DNA from: Enterobacter cloacae subsp. cloacae ATCC 13047
GTDB taxonomy: Bacteria; Pseudomonadota; Gammaproteobacteria; Enterobacterales; Enterobacteriaceae
DNA: 64,000 nt
Reading direction: 5' to 3'
NCBI RefSeq assembly: GCF_000025565.1
Contig: NC_014121.1
Span: 3,100,001-3,164,000, forward strand
This document shows positions 31,735-41,098 of the stretch, piece after piece. Numbering within the stretch: position 1 is the first letter of the stretch; each line of letters starts with the position of its first letter. The position numbers were made by a program, and so were the translations under genes. The notes under the pieces were generated by a model that was not told where the DNA came from, searched no databases, and saw nothing but the letters and a program-made list of their open reading frames with translations.

Positions 31735-32544
31735 ATGTTCAGGAAGGATATCGTTATCCCGTCTGGCGCCATGGCGCTTGCACTCTGTGTCTTCTCCGCG
31801 CAGGCGGATCCGCTCAAAGCCACGCAGTATGGCGATTTCGATCGCTACGTTCTGGCGCTTTCCTGGCAAACCGGGTTCTGCCAGAGCATGGCTGAACGTA
31901 ACCGTAACGAACCCGAAGAGTGCCGTCTGCAAAAAGAGAGCAATAACAAGACCGATTATCTGACCGTACACGGATTATGGCCGGGGCTGCCTAAATCCAT
32001 CGCCGCACGCGGCGTGGATGAACGCCGCTGGATGCGTTTTGGCTGCGCGACCCGCCCAATCCCGAACATGCCGGAAGCCAAAGCCAGCCGCAAATGCTCA
32101 GCCGCCGAAACCGGGCTATCACTGTCGGGTGCCGCAAAGCTGAACAGCGTCATGCCCGGTGCTGGCGGTAACTCCTGCCTGGAACGCTATGAATATGCCA
32201 AACACGGTGTCTGCTTCGGCTTTGATCCTGACGCCTATTTCGGCACCATGGTACGGATGAATCAGGAGATAAAAAACAGCGCGGTGGGTAAATTCCTGGC
32301 GGATAACTACGGTAAAACGGTAAGCCGTAAAGATTTTGATAACGCCGTGGCGAAAAGCTGGAGCAAAGACAATGTCAAAGCATTCAAACTGACCTGCAAT
32401 GGTAATCCGGCCTATCTGACCGAAATGCAGATCTCGCTTAAGGCCAGCACCATTAATAACCCGCTGTCTGCCGGCTCTTTTGCGCCACAGCCACATCCGG
32501 GTAACTGTGGCAAACAGTTTGTTATCGATAAAGTGGGTTACTGA
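31735..32544 (+). CDS. rna: ribonuclease I
   Basis: Periplasmic RNase T2-family enzyme, 269 residues. Signal peptide ends near AQA (about residue 24). The catalytic CAS motifs are HGLWPGLP (about 79) and EYAKHGVC (about 152-159), each giving an active histidine. Several cysteines match the E. coli disulfides. Its 3' end overlaps the convergent flavoprotein gene by seven bases. Confidence 0.95.
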   Translation: MFRKDIVIPSGAMALALCVFSAQADPLKATQYGDFDRYVLALSWQTGFCQSMAERNRNEPEECRLQKESNNKTDYLTVHGLWPGLPKSIAARGVDERRWMRFGCATRPIPNMPEAKASRKCSAAETGLSLSGAAKLNSVMPGAGGNSCLERYEYAKHGVCFGFDPDAYFGTMVRMNQEIKNSAVGKFLADNYGKTVSRKDFDNAVAKSWSKDNVKAFKLTCNGNPAYLTEMQISLKASTINNPLSAGSFAPQPHPGNCGKQFVIDKVGY

Positions 32545-33155
32545 TCCACAATCGGGCGCACCATATCGAAGCGGTGTTCATCACTGATGCCATAATAGGC
32601 CGTCGGCCCACCCGCACGCAGGATGGGCTGCGCTTTCGCCGTCTGGTAGATCCCCTCTTCCAGCAGCGATTCGGCAATATGAATCCCCACGACTTCGCCC
32701 AGCACCAGCCAGGTGTCAACCGGTGTGCCGTCGGCGCCGGTCAGCTGAATACACTGCGACAGGCGGCACTCAAAGTTCACCGGACTCTCGGCCACGCGTG
32801 GCGCCTTTACAAGCTGGCTTGCCGCTGGCGTCAATCCGGAAAAAGAGAACTCGTCTTGATCGTGAGGCAGCGTAGCGGAGGTGAGATTCATCGCCTCAGC
32901 CAGATCGCGCGTGGCAAGGTTCCAGACAAACTCACCCGTTTCGTTAATATTACGCACGCTGTCTTTCCAGCCGTTGCTGGAAAAGCCAATAATCGGCGGG
33001 CGGTAGTTAAAGCAGTTAAAGAAGCTATACGGTGCCAGGTTGATCTGTCCTGCCTGGTCGCAGGAGGAGATCCAGCCAATCGGACGCGGACCAATAATGG
33101 CATTCAGCGGGTCATGCGGCAGGCCATGCCCCTGTGACGGTTGATAAAAGTACAT
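32538..33155 (-). CDS. flavin reductase-like domain (FMN-binding) protein
   Basis: 205 residues of the flavin reductase-like / DIM6-NTAB family. The start MYFYQPSQGHGLPHDPLNAI is followed by IIGPRPIGWISS and APYSFFNCFNYRPPIIGFSS, the FMN-binding split-barrel signature. Substrate unknown. This gene is not between rna and rnk in E. coli, so it is an addition here. Convergent with rna and divergent from rnk. Confidence 0.85.
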   Translation of the reverse strand: MYFYQPSQGHGLPHDPLNAIIGPRPIGWISSCDQAGQINLAPYSFFNCFNYRPPIIGFSSNGWKDSVRNINETGEFVWNLATRDLAEAMNLTSATLPHDQDEFSFSGLTPAASQLVKAPRVAESPVNFECRLSQCIQLTGADGTPVDTWLVLGEVVGIHIAESLLEEGIYQTAKAQPILRAGGPTAYYGISDEHRFDMVRPIVDQ

Positions 33156-33301
33156 AGCGCTCTCTTAATGAGGGTCAGACGCGAACTGCGTTTACCCACT
33201 ATCCTGATTCAGAACGTTCAGCGTAACGCAATCCGCCAGAAATGCAGACTGAATAAATTTCAGCGAAAATTCATATGGCCCATGAATGTGACCTCTATCA
33301 C

Positions 33302-33330
33302 TTCAAAGTTGCGTGCGCAGACAGTATCAT
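33302..33330 (+). promoter_or_regulatory. candidate sigma-70 promoter for rnk
   Basis: TTCAAA-N17-TATCAT predicts transcription from about 33337, directly upstream of the leader hairpin. Only consensus-like, not proven. Confidence 0.4.
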
Positions 33331-33336
33331 CGGGAG

Positions 33337-33422
33337 AGTTAAACCCTCGCTGCCAGACGGCGAGGGTTTTCTTTTGGATTGGTTTCTGCGTTACACGCAG
33401 CATTAACGACATGGAGTAAAAA
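33337..33422 (+). ncRNA. rnk leader with terminator-like hairpin
   Basis: A structured RNA named rnk leader is described upstream of rnk in enterobacteria. Here the 5' region contains AACCCTCGC-N9-GCGAGGGTT followed by TTCTTTT (33342-33375), a full Rho-independent terminator only 47 bases before the rnk ATG. It probably attenuates rnk. Assigned by position and structure. Confidence 0.6.
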
Positions 33423-33833
33423 ATGTCCAGACCCACCATCATTATCAATGAACTTGACGCAGAACGTATTGACCGACTTCTGGAGAAACCAGAATTCGCC
33501 TCGCTCCCGGTAGCCGATGCCCTGAATGAAGAGCTCGACCGGGCGCAGATGTGTACCCCGGAGTCCATGCCGCATGACGTGGTCACCATGAACAGCCAGG
33601 TCAAATTCCGCAACCTGACAACGGGCGAAGAGTTAACCCGCACGCTGGTCTACCCGGCGCAAATGACCGACAGCAGCGCTCAGCTTTCCGTGCTGGCACC
33701 GGTCGGCGCGGCCCTGCTGGGCCTGCGTACGGGGGATACCATTCACTGGGAATTGCCGGGCGGTGCCTCGACCCATCTGGAAGTGCTGGCGTTGCTCTAC
33801 CAGCCAGAAGCGGCAGGCGATTACCTGCGTTAA
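33423..33833 (+). CDS. rnk: nucleoside diphosphate kinase regulator Rnk
   Basis: 136-residue GreA-like protein. It has an N-terminal short coiled coil ([20 protein letters not shown]) and a C-terminal FKBP-like domain (from [15 protein letters not shown]) that binds RNA polymerase. Same length as E. coli. ATG after ATGGAGTAAAAA. Confidence 0.96.
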   Translation: MSRPTIIINELDAERIDRLLEKPEFASLPVADALNEELDRAQMCTPESMPHDVVTMNSQVKFRNLTTGEELTRTLVYPAQMTDSSAQLSVLAPVGAALLGLRTGDTIHWELPGGASTHLEVLALLYQPEAAGDYLR

Positions 33834-33865
33834 TCCCATCTGAACAAGCGCGACCCGCGTTGCAC

Positions 33866-33891
33866 AGAGGATGCCTGCGCATCCTCTTTCC
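33866..33891 (+). terminator. terminator after rnk
   Basis: AGAGGATGC-CTGC-GCATCCTCT plus TTCC, 33 bases after the rnk stop. Confidence 0.75.
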
Positions 33892-33940
33892 GCAGATTCA
33901 CCAGGACGCCCTATATCGTGCCGCAGGTAAGGGAACCGTC

Positions 33941-35179
33941 TTAAACCACCCCACCCGGAAACGCATTCACCAGCCCTTTAACCTGCTGTTCCGCCGCTTC
34001 CGGCGTTTCTGCACCGGGCACCAGAATCACCTTGCGGCACGCCTCCTCCCGTTTTTCAAAGATCCGGTAGGCGCGTTCGGCATCGTCCAGCGGCAGATAG
34101 TGGGTGACAATCTCCTCCGGCGTCAGTAGCCCTTTTTCGATCAGCGGTAACAACTCGCCAAGCCAGGCGTGGACGTGGGTCTGGCCCATCTTAAAACTGA
34201 GCCCCTTATCGAAGGCATCACCAAACAGGAAGCCATGGATAAAGCCCGCATACACGCCGGGCACGCTCACCACCCCGCCCCGTCGGACAGCCGCAATACA
34301 CTGACGCAGCGCTTTACCGCTGCTGCCCTCAATTTTAAGGTTGCTGAGGATGGTTTCCGTGGTGCTGCCTTTGGCTTCAAACCCCACGGCATCAATGACG
34401 GCATCCACGCCGCGCTGGCCTGCGGTTTGCTCAATGATTTTTTCCGCTGCGTCGTTGTCTTCATCAAAGTTAATGGGGATGGCGCCGTAGCGCTCTGCGG
34501 CAAAACGCAGACGATACGGGTGATGGTCAACCACAAAGATCTGTTCGGCACCTAACAGCCGCGCGCAGGCGATGGTCAGTAACCCCACCGGTCCTGCACC
34601 AAAAACGGCGACGCTGGAGCCTTTTTCAATCTGGGCATTTTTCGCCGCCTGCCAGGCGGTAGGCAAGATATCGGAGAGGAACAGCGCTTTATCATCGGAG
34701 AGCAGCTGAGGCACTTTGAACGGCCCGACGTTACCTTTGGGCACCCGAACGTATTCCGCTTGTCCACCGGGCACGCCGCCATAAAGATGGCTGTAGCCAA
34801 ACAGCGCGGCGGGCGCGGGAATTTGCTTTTTATTCAGCGCGGCGCCCTGCCCGGCGTTGGTGCTCTCGCAGGCCGCGTACTGCTGCAGGCGGCAAAAGAA
34901 GCAGTCACCACAGGCGATGACAAACGGGATCACCACCCGGTCGCCTTTTTGCAGCGTCTTCACTTCCCTGCCCGTCTCCACCACTTCGCCCATGAACTCG
35001 TGGCCAAAAATATCGCCGTGCTCAACTTTGGGGATCTTCCCGCGGTAGAGATGCAGATCCGAACCGCAGATCGCCGTGGCCGTTACACGCAGGATAATAT
35101 CGTCAGGTTGTTCAATAACAGGATCGGGGACATTCTCGACACGAACATGATGTGGACCGTGGTACGTGAGTGCTTTCAT
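33941..35179 (-). CDS. ybdR: zinc-dependent alcohol dehydrogenase YbdR
   Basis: Medium-chain dehydrogenase of 412 residues. Catalytic zinc segments are [10 protein letters not shown] (about 38) and GHEFMGEV; the structural zinc cysteines are in [15 protein letters not shown]. The NAD-binding GAGPVGLL lies near 195. Closest to glutathione-independent formaldehyde-dehydrogenase-like enzymes; the substrate of E. coli YbdR is not established. Divergent from uspG. Confidence 0.95.
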   Translation of the reverse strand: MKALTYHGPHHVRVENVPDPVIEQPDDIILRVTATAICGSDLHLYRGKIPKVEHGDIFGHEFMGEVVETGREVKTLQKGDRVVIPFVIACGDCFFCRLQQYAACESTNAGQGAALNKKQIPAPAALFGYSHLYGGVPGGQAEYVRVPKGNVGPFKVPQLLSDDKALFLSDILPTAWQAAKNAQIEKGSSVAVFGAGPVGLLTIACARLLGAEQIFVVDHHPYRLRFAAERYGAIPINFDEDNDAAEKIIEQTAGQRGVDAVIDAVGFEAKGSTTETILSNLKIEGSSGKALRQCIAAVRRGGVVSVPGVYAGFIHGFLFGDAFDKGLSFKMGQTHVHAWLGELLPLIEKGLLTPEEIVTHYLPLDDAERAYRIFEKREEACRKVILVPGAETPEAAEQQVKGLVNAFPGGVV

Positions 35180-35359
35180 GCGACCTCCGAAAGGATCCGG
35201 GTAAGTATTTAAGGGTAGCGTTCCCTGACGACCTGCCCGGGATTAGCGGGCTTTTGAGATTTATCCTGGGAAAAACAGAAAAGTGCCGCAGCGCTTACAA
35301 AAACCATATTCATTTTATGGTTGAATGATTCCAGCGTTTATAAACAAGGAGAAACGGGT

Positions 35360-35788
35360 ATGTATCAAAGAATTATTATGCCGGTTGATGTTTTTGAGAT
35401 GGAGCTGAGCGACAAGGCCGTACGCCATGCGGAATTTCTGGCGCAGCAGGACGGGATTATTCATCTTCTACACGTGCTGCCGGGTTCTGCCAGCCTGAGT
35501 CTGCATCGCTTCGCCGCCGATGTACGCCGCTTTGAAGAGCATCTGCAGCACGAGGCGGAAAATCGCCTGCAAACGATGGTCGGGCACTTCACCATCGACC
35601 CTTCCCGCATTAAAACGCATGTCCGGTTTGGCAGCGTGCGCGATGCCGTTAACGAGCTGGCGAGCGAGCTGAACGCCGACGTGGTGGTTATCGGTTCACG
35701 CAATCCGTCCATTACCACGCATCTGCTGGGTTCAAACGCCTCCAGCGTTATCCGTCACACCCACATTCCGGTGATGGTCGTGAGATAA
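35360..35788 (+). CDS. uspG: universal stress protein UspG (UP12)
   Basis: 142-residue UspA-fold protein ([18 protein letters not shown]) with the ATP-binding motif [20 protein letters not shown] at about 115-134. The ATG at 35360 follows AAGGAGAAACGGGT. The 13-residue upstream extension is rejected. Confidence 0.95.
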   Translation: MYQRIIMPVDVFEMELSDKAVRHAEFLAQQDGIIHLLHVLPGSASLSLHRFAADVRRFEEHLQHEAENRLQTMVGHFTIDPSRIKTHVRFGSVRDAVNELASELNADVVVIGSRNPSITTHLLGSNASSVIRHTHIPVMVVR

Positions 35789-35816
35789 AAAAAGAGGCCA
35801 CCTTCTGGTGGCCTCT
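35787..35816 (-). terminator. terminator of ahpF
   Basis: GAGGCCACC-TTCT-GGTGGCCTC (35794-35815) with an A7 tract on its left that reads as a T-run for the leftward ahpCF transcript. It also overlaps the uspG 3' end. Confidence 0.85.
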
Positions 35817-35847
35817 CCTGGTGCAGGTGCAGTCTTACTGACTTTTA

Positions 35848-37413
35848 TTATGCTGTTTTGGTGCGAATCAGGTAGTCGAACGCGCTCAGAGACGCTTTCG
35901 CCCCTTCACCGGTCGCGATGATGATCTGCTTGTACGGCACGGTAGTACAGTCGCCCGCCGCAAATACGCCCTTCACGCTGGTTTCACATTTGGCATCGAT
36001 GATAATCTCGCCCATGCGGTTACGCTCAATGGCGCCTTCCAGCCAGGTGGTGTTTGGCAGCAGACCAATCTGCACGAAGATCCCCGAAAGCGGAACGCTG
36101 TGCACATCGCCACTGACGCGGTCGCGGTACTCCAGACCGGTGACTTTACTGCCGTCGCCCTTCACTTCCGTGGTCTGCGCATTCAGCACGATGTCGACGT
36201 TTTTCAGGCTGCGTACTTTATCCTGCAGTACCTGGTCTGCCTTCATCTCTGGTGCAAATTCCAGCAGGGTAACGTGTTCAACAATGCCCGCCAGGTCGAT
36301 AGCCGCTTCAACACCGGAGTTACCGCCGCCAATCACCGCCACGCGTTTGCCTTTAAACAGCGGACCATCGCAGTGCGGGCAGTAGGTCACGCCTTTGGTG
36401 CGATACTGATCTTCACCCGGCACGTTCATGTTTCGCCATTTGGCACCGGTGGCAATGATAACACTGCGGGCTTTCAGCACCGCGCCGGAAGCAGTTTCAA
36501 TCTGGTGTAAGCCACCTTCGACTGCGGCAGGAACCAGCTTGCTGGCGCTCTGGCTGTCGATCACATCCACTGCGTAATCATTGACGTGCGCTTTAAGTGC
36601 GCCAGCCAGTTTCTGGCCTTCGGTCTTCGGCACAGAGATGTAGTTTTCGATATCCACGGTATCCAGCACCTGGCCGCCAAAGCGTTCGCCCATCAGACCG
36701 GTACGAATACCTTTACGTGCGGAATAGACCGCTGCCGCGGCGCCCGCCGGGCCAGAGCCGACAATCAGTACATCATACGCATCGCGCTTGTTCAGCTCTT
36801 CTGCGGCACGTTTTTCGGCGCCGGTATCCACTTTGGCCACAATTTCGGACAAGGTCATACGGCCCTGGCCAAACTCCTGCCCATTCAGGAACACTGCCGG
36901 AACCCCCATCACGTTGCGATCGGTGATTTCGTTCTGGAAAGTGCCGCCATCAATTGCGGTGTGTTTAATACGCGGGTTCAGGACTGACATCAGGTTCAGC
37001 GCCTGCACCACGTCCGGGCAGTTGTGGCAGGAGAGTGAATAGTACGTTTCAAAGGTGAAATCCCCGTCGATATCGCGGATCTGCTCCAGCAGCGCCTGCG
37101 CCTCTTTCGACGGATGCCCACCGGTCCACAGCAGAGCCAGCACCAGTGAGGTAAATTCGTGGCCCAGCGGTGAGCCGGCAAAACGCGGCCCCTGATCAGA
37201 GCCCGGGTTGGTGATCAGGAAAGATGGCTTACGCACCGCCAGATCGTTCGCTTCTTTGAAGGTCACTTTCGGTGACAGTTCGGCGATCTCCGCCAGCAGT
37301 TCCTTGATTTCTGCCGATTTAGCGCTGTCGTCCAGCGTGGCAATCAGCTCAACAGGTTTGGTCAGTTTCTCAAGGTATGCCTTGAGCTGGGTTTTCATTG
37401 TAGTGTCGAGCAT
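35848..37413 (-). CDS. ahpF: alkyl hydroperoxide reductase subunit F
   Basis: NADH:peroxiredoxin oxidoreductase that recycles AhpC. 521 residues as in E. coli. The N-terminal tandem thioredoxin-fold domain has the CHNC pair (about 129-132). The C-terminal FAD/NADH domain has [10 protein letters not shown], the CPHC pair (about 345-348) and GGGNSG. The ATG at 37413 is chosen over an 11-residue extension. It lies about 190 bases downstream of ahpC with a REP unit between. Confidence 0.97.
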   Translation of the reverse strand: MLDTTMKTQLKAYLEKLTKPVELIATLDDSAKSAEIKELLAEIAELSPKVTFKEANDLAVRKPSFLITNPGSDQGPRFAGSPLGHEFTSLVLALLWTGGHPSKEAQALLEQIRDIDGDFTFETYYSLSCHNCPDVVQALNLMSVLNPRIKHTAIDGGTFQNEITDRNVMGVPAVFLNGQEFGQGRMTLSEIVAKVDTGAEKRAAEELNKRDAYDVLIVGSGPAGAAAAVYSARKGIRTGLMGERFGGQVLDTVDIENYISVPKTEGQKLAGALKAHVNDYAVDVIDSQSASKLVPAAVEGGLHQIETASGAVLKARSVIIATGAKWRNMNVPGEDQYRTKGVTYCPHCDGPLFKGKRVAVIGGGNSGVEAAIDLAGIVEHVTLLEFAPEMKADQVLQDKVRSLKNVDIVLNAQTTEVKGDGSKVTGLEYRDRVSGDVHSVPLSGIFVQIGLLPNTTWLEGAIERNRMGEIIIDAKCETSVKGVFAAGDCTTVPYKQIIIATGEGAKASLSAFDYLIRTKTA

Positions 37414-37525
37414 TGTTCTTCCCTCTCTAAAAACGTCATCATGCAAGCTGCCTTATACGGGCGGCCTGAATGCAACTTGCATCATGGTGCTGGAATGAAA
37501 TGGGCGCGGGGGGCGCCCATGGGTT

Positions 37526-37555
37526 GCCGGGTGGCACGTCGTTTACCCGGCCTAC
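37526..37555. repeat. REP-like unit (GCCGGGTGGC family) between ahpC and ahpF
   Basis: GCCGGGTGGCAC...ACCCGGCCTAC, the same arms as the unit at 6348. Its position inside the ahpCF transcript could stabilise the upstream ahpC message relative to ahpF. Confidence 0.75.
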
Positions 37556-37601
37556 GATACTGTAGGCCTGTGCAAGCGCAGCGCCGCCAGACTTTACAGA
37601 C

Positions 37602-38165
37602 TTAGATCTTGCCGACCAGGTCTAAAGATGGAGCCAGCGTCGCTTCGCCTTCTTTCCATTTCGCCGGGCACACTTCACCTGGGTGAGACGCCACGTACTG
37701 AGCGGCTTTCACTTTACGCAGCAGGTCAGATGCATCACGGCCGATACCTTCAGCGGTAACTTCGATAGCCTGGATAATGCCCTGCGGGTCAACAACGAAG
37801 GTCGCACGGTCTGCCAGGCCTTCATCTTCACGCATGTTGTCGAAGTTACGGGTCAGGGCGCCAGTCGGGTCACCGATCATCGCGTATTTGATTTTCGCGA
37901 TGGTTTCAGAGCTGCTGTGCCACGCTTTGTGGGTGAAGTGGGTGTCGGTAGAGACAGAGTACACGTCTACGCCCAGCTTCTGCAGTTCATCGTAGTGATC
38001 GGCTACGTCACCCAGTTCGGTCGGGCAAACGAAAGTGAAGTCAGCCGGATAAAAGAAGAACACGCTCCAGCGGCCTTCGGTATCTTTCTCAGTGACTTCA
38101 ATGAATTCGCCGTTTTTGAACGCCTGGTTTTTGAAAGGTTTAATTTTGGTGTTAATCAAAGACAT
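37602..38165 (-). CDS. ahpC: alkyl hydroperoxide reductase subunit C (peroxiredoxin)
   Basis: Main scavenger of low-level hydrogen peroxide and organic peroxides. 187 residues; peroxidatic Cys47 in [11 protein letters not shown] and resolving Cys166 in EVCPAKW. RBS GGAGGAAGTACAG before the ATG. Upstream is unusual: dsbG is absent and a terminator-like hairpin stands 150 bases before the start. Confidence 0.98.
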   Translation of the reverse strand: MSLINTKIKPFKNQAFKNGEFIEVTEKDTEGRWSVFFFYPADFTFVCPTELGDVADHYDELQKLGVDVYSVSTDTHFTHKAWHSSSETIAKIKYAMIGDPTGALTRNFDNMREDEGLADRATFVVDPQGIIQAIEVTAEGIGRDASDLLRKVKAAQYVASHPGEVCPAKWKEGEATLAPSLDLVGKI

Positions 38166-38307
38166 CTGTACTTCCTCCGTGTTTTCGTTGAGATGTAAGG
38201 TAACGAACTTTCGCTACATGGGCTAATGCGTTTGCTTTATCAAATCAATCAGCCATACCTAACAACCCGAACAAGACAACGTTGTGAACCCAATGAATAA
38301 AAGCCCG

Positions 38308-38470
38308 AAAGTAAAAAGGCCGCCCTGGTGGGCGGCCCTGATACCTGAACTTTCCACAGGAACTTTCAGTGCCAGTGAGACTGGCGTTGCGTTGCGCTCT
38401 ACATACCTTTATATCAAGGTCGTTACAGCCCCCCGATTACAGCACTCGTGTCGGGACAGGGCAATGGATT
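38308..38470 (-). ncRNA. candidate small RNA or long ahpC leader with terminator
   Basis: On the leftward strand, a hairpin GCCAGT-N3-ACTGGC (38371-38385) is followed about 35 bases later by GGCCGCCC-N4-GGGCGGCC (38318-38337) and then five T, a full intrinsic terminator. No gene ends there. The segment starts just downstream of an OxyR-like site. Either a discrete RNA is made, or transcripts from a distal ahpC promoter are attenuated. The 5' end is a guess. Confidence 0.45.
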
Positions 38471-38475
38471 GAAGG

Positions 38476-38512
38476 GATAATCATATCTATGGCTGTGATA
38501 GGTTTTACCAAA
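38476..38512. promoter_or_regulatory. candidate OxyR site
   Basis: A central CTAT-N7-ATAG (38487-38501) has exact OxyR spacing, with only partial outer elements on both sides. It lies about 310 bases from the ahpC start. OxyR control of ahpC is established in E. coli and Salmonella; this assignment is by motif. Confidence 0.4.
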
Positions 38513-38803
38513 CTAAGCATTCCCCATCGCCGCTAATGCTCACGCCAGTAAAAATAAAAATGAGTGATAATTACTTGTCCATATATAAATCTGACTATTT
38601 TTATTCAGTTCTGTTTTCTATTTTAAAGGTAAAAATATCTTAACCATTATTGAAGTTCTATTTCATTAATCTACGTTCGTGATATATTAAGTTGGTTTTC
38701 AATCATAATTAAGCGAGCTAACCATCAAGGATGGTAAATGGTTACGTTCCTTCTATAGTTATCAGTGATGTGATAACGCAACGCAGCACACTCAGGATGA
38801 AAC

Positions 38804-39703
38804 ATGGCAAATCTTTACGACTTAAAAAAATTCGATCTCAATCTGCTGGTCATTTTCGAATGCATCTACCAACACCTGAGCATCAGCAAGGCAGCAGAAA
38901 CGCTCTACATAACGCCTTCCGCGGTCAGTCAATCCCTGCAGCGGCTGCGTAACCAGCTGAACGATCCGCTGTTTATCCGTTCGGGAAAAGGGATCACTCC
39001 CACCACCGTTGGGGCAAATTTGCATCATCATCTTGAGCAAAACCTCAATCAGCTTGAGCAGACCATCAACATCATGCATGGCTCATCGCTCAAAAAGAAT
39101 TTTGTCATCTACTGCCCGCAGGTTCTGACAACTGACAATCTGCTCAACCCCATGAAGCTATTGATGCGAGAGCACAATTATGAAATAGAGCTTCATGACA
39201 TGCTGCTGTCCGCGGATTCCGCAGAAGACCTGCTTGCCTACCGTAAAGCAGACTTAATTTTCTCCATTGCGCCTATCAACAATCGCTCAATGGTATGCGT
39301 TCCCTATGTTAATTACCGAATGATTCTGGTGTGCAGCCAGGATCACCCCCGTCTGCAGGAGACCGCTACCCTGGAAGAGCTGCAGAAAGAGAAGTTTACG
39401 ATCTTCCTGAGCGATGAAGCGGGTGTGAAACACTATCAGTCAAAGACTGAGGAAGTGCATGCCGACAGGACAATCGGTTTTCGCTGCGACTCTCTCTTTT
39501 CAATCATGGCCATGATCAGCGCATCGCATTTAGTGGGATATATCCCGGAAGTCCTGTATGAAAAATACCGTGACGTATTGCGACTGAAAAAAGTTGACGC
39601 ACCCTTTACGCTGCCTCAAATGGAAGTCTTCATGGTTTATAACCGCTCAGCGCTTAACAGCTCGGTTTTCTCGAAGTTTGTTGAGCAGATTACGCAAAAA
39701 TAA
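38804..39703 (+). CDS. ybdO: LysR family regulator, YbdO/CitR type
   Basis: 299 residues with an N-terminal HTH (SKAAETLYITPSAVSQSLQR, about 26-45) nearly identical to E. coli YbdO. The effector domain is much more diverged. The E. coli protein has been linked to citrate-lyase gene control, yet the cit cluster is missing from its usual place between dcuC and rna in this window. Upstream of ybdNM as in E. coli. Confidence 0.88.
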   Translation: MANLYDLKKFDLNLLVIFECIYQHLSISKAAETLYITPSAVSQSLQRLRNQLNDPLFIRSGKGITPTTVGANLHHHLEQNLNQLEQTINIMHGSSLKKNFVIYCPQVLTTDNLLNPMKLLMREHNYEIELHDMLLSADSAEDLLAYRKADLIFSIAPINNRSMVCVPYVNYRMILVCSQDHPRLQETATLEELQKEKFTIFLSDEAGVKHYQSKTEEVHADRTIGFRCDSLFSIMAMISASHLVGYIPEVLYEKYRDVLRLKKVDAPFTLPQMEVFMVYNRSALNSSVFSKFVEQITQK

Positions 39704-39708
39704 ATCCG

Positions 39709-39736
39709 AATGGCTGTAATATTTACAGCCATTTCT
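39709..39736 (+). terminator. terminator after ybdO-type gene
   Basis: AATGGCTGTAA-TAT-TTACAGCCATT is a perfect 11-bp stem followed by TCTC, six bases after the stop. Confidence 0.7.
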
Positions 39737-39874
39737 CTCATCAAAATATAATCCTCATTTATAGATAATAAAAAATCTGCCTTTTTTGATTTACCTGCCT
39801 TTATTTTCACTACTATTATTCTCTCTCCTGCATTGACATGAACGTCCGGTATTTATTTCCAGGAGGAGTTGCCT

Positions 39875-41098
39875 TTGTCAATTTATAAGCATCCACTTAA
39901 TCAAAATGTCCTTGACGCTGCCACAGAGCGCATAACATGGACGCTTGAGAATCTGCCAAGGGTCTGTGTTTCATTTTCTGGCGGAAAAGATTCCACCATT
40001 ATGTTCCATTTAACGGCCCGACAAGCCCGAAAAATGGGAAAGAAAATCTGTCTGTTATTTATCGACTGGGAAGCACAGTTCACCTGTACCATTCAGCATG
40101 TGAATAACATGATCGCACAATACGCCGATGTGATTGAAAAATGCTGGTGGGTAGCGCTCCCGTTGACCTCGCAAAATTCACTTTCACAATTCCAGCCCGA
40201 ATGGCAGTGCTGGGAGCCGGGTAAAAACTGGGTACGCACGCCCCCGGAAGAGGCGGTAACCGATCCAGATTACTTCTCGTTCTACCAGCCCGGCATGACC
40301 TTCGAGGCCTTTGTTCGCGAATTTTCCGACTGGTTTGCCAAAAGGCGCCCGGCAGCAATGATGATCGGTATTCGTGCCGATGAATCCTACAATCGCTTTT
40401 TGACTATCGCCAACGCACGAAAGCAGCGCTTTGCCGATGACAAACCCTGGACCACCGTCGCCCCCGGCGGGCACGCCTGGTATGTCTATCCGCTTTATGA
40501 CTGGAAAACCGCCGATATCTGGACCTGGTTTGCGAAAACAGGCGGGTGCTATAACCCGCTTTACGACCTGATGTTTCAGGCTGGCGTGCCGCCGCGCTAT
40601 ATGCGCATCTGTGAACCCTTTGGCCCGGAGCAGCGTCAGGGATTGTGGCTCTATCATGTTGTGGAGCCCGAACGCTGGGCGGCGATGTGTGAGCGGGTAA
40701 ACGGCGTGCACAGTGGCGGGGTCTACGCGGGGCAGGACAATCATTTCTATGGCCACCGCAAAATTCTGAAACCCGACGCGCTCAGTTGGCGGGAATACGC
40801 CATGCTGCTTCTCGACAGCATGCCGCACACCACCGCGGAACATTACCGCAATAAAATCGCGATCTATTTGCACTGGTATCAGAAGAGAGGCATGGCCGAT
40901 ATTCCCGACACCCAGGAGGGCGATATCGGCGCCAAAGATATCCCGTCCTGGCGACGCGTGTGCAAGGTATTACTCAACAATGACTACTGGTGCCGGGCGC
41001 TGTCATTCAGTCCGAACAAACCCAGGCATTACCAGCGTTACAGCGAACGGATGAAATCAAAACGCAAGGAGTGGGGGATCTTATGCAGCAGCAATTAA
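39875..41098 (+). CDS. ybdN: PAPS reductase-family (DUF3440) protein YbdN, IbrA-like
   Basis: 407 residues with the adenosine-phosphosulfate-reductase type PP-loop SFSGGKDSTIMFH at about 33-45. Related to IbrA, which acts with IbrB in E. coli to regulate eib genes. Start: of two TTG codons I choose 39875, eight bases after AGGAGG, giving MSIYK as in E. coli YbdN. The 3' end overlaps ybdM by 16 bases. Enzymatic role unknown. Confidence 0.9.
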   Translation: MSIYKHPLNQNVLDAATERITWTLENLPRVCVSFSGGKDSTIMFHLTARQARKMGKKICLLFIDWEAQFTCTIQHVNNMIAQYADVIEKCWWVALPLTSQNSLSQFQPEWQCWEPGKNWVRTPPEEAVTDPDYFSFYQPGMTFEAFVREFSDWFAKRRPAAMMIGIRADESYNRFLTIANARKQRFADDKPWTTVAPGGHAWYVYPLYDWKTADIWTWFAKTGGCYNPLYDLMFQAGVPPRYMRICEPFGPEQRQGLWLYHVVEPERWAAMCERVNGVHSGGVYAGQDNHFYGHRKILKPDALSWREYAMLLLDSMPHTTAEHYRNKIAIYLHWYQKRGMADIPDTQEGDIGAKDIPSWRRVCKVLLNNDYWCRALSFSPNKPRHYQRYSERMKSKRKEWGILCSSN

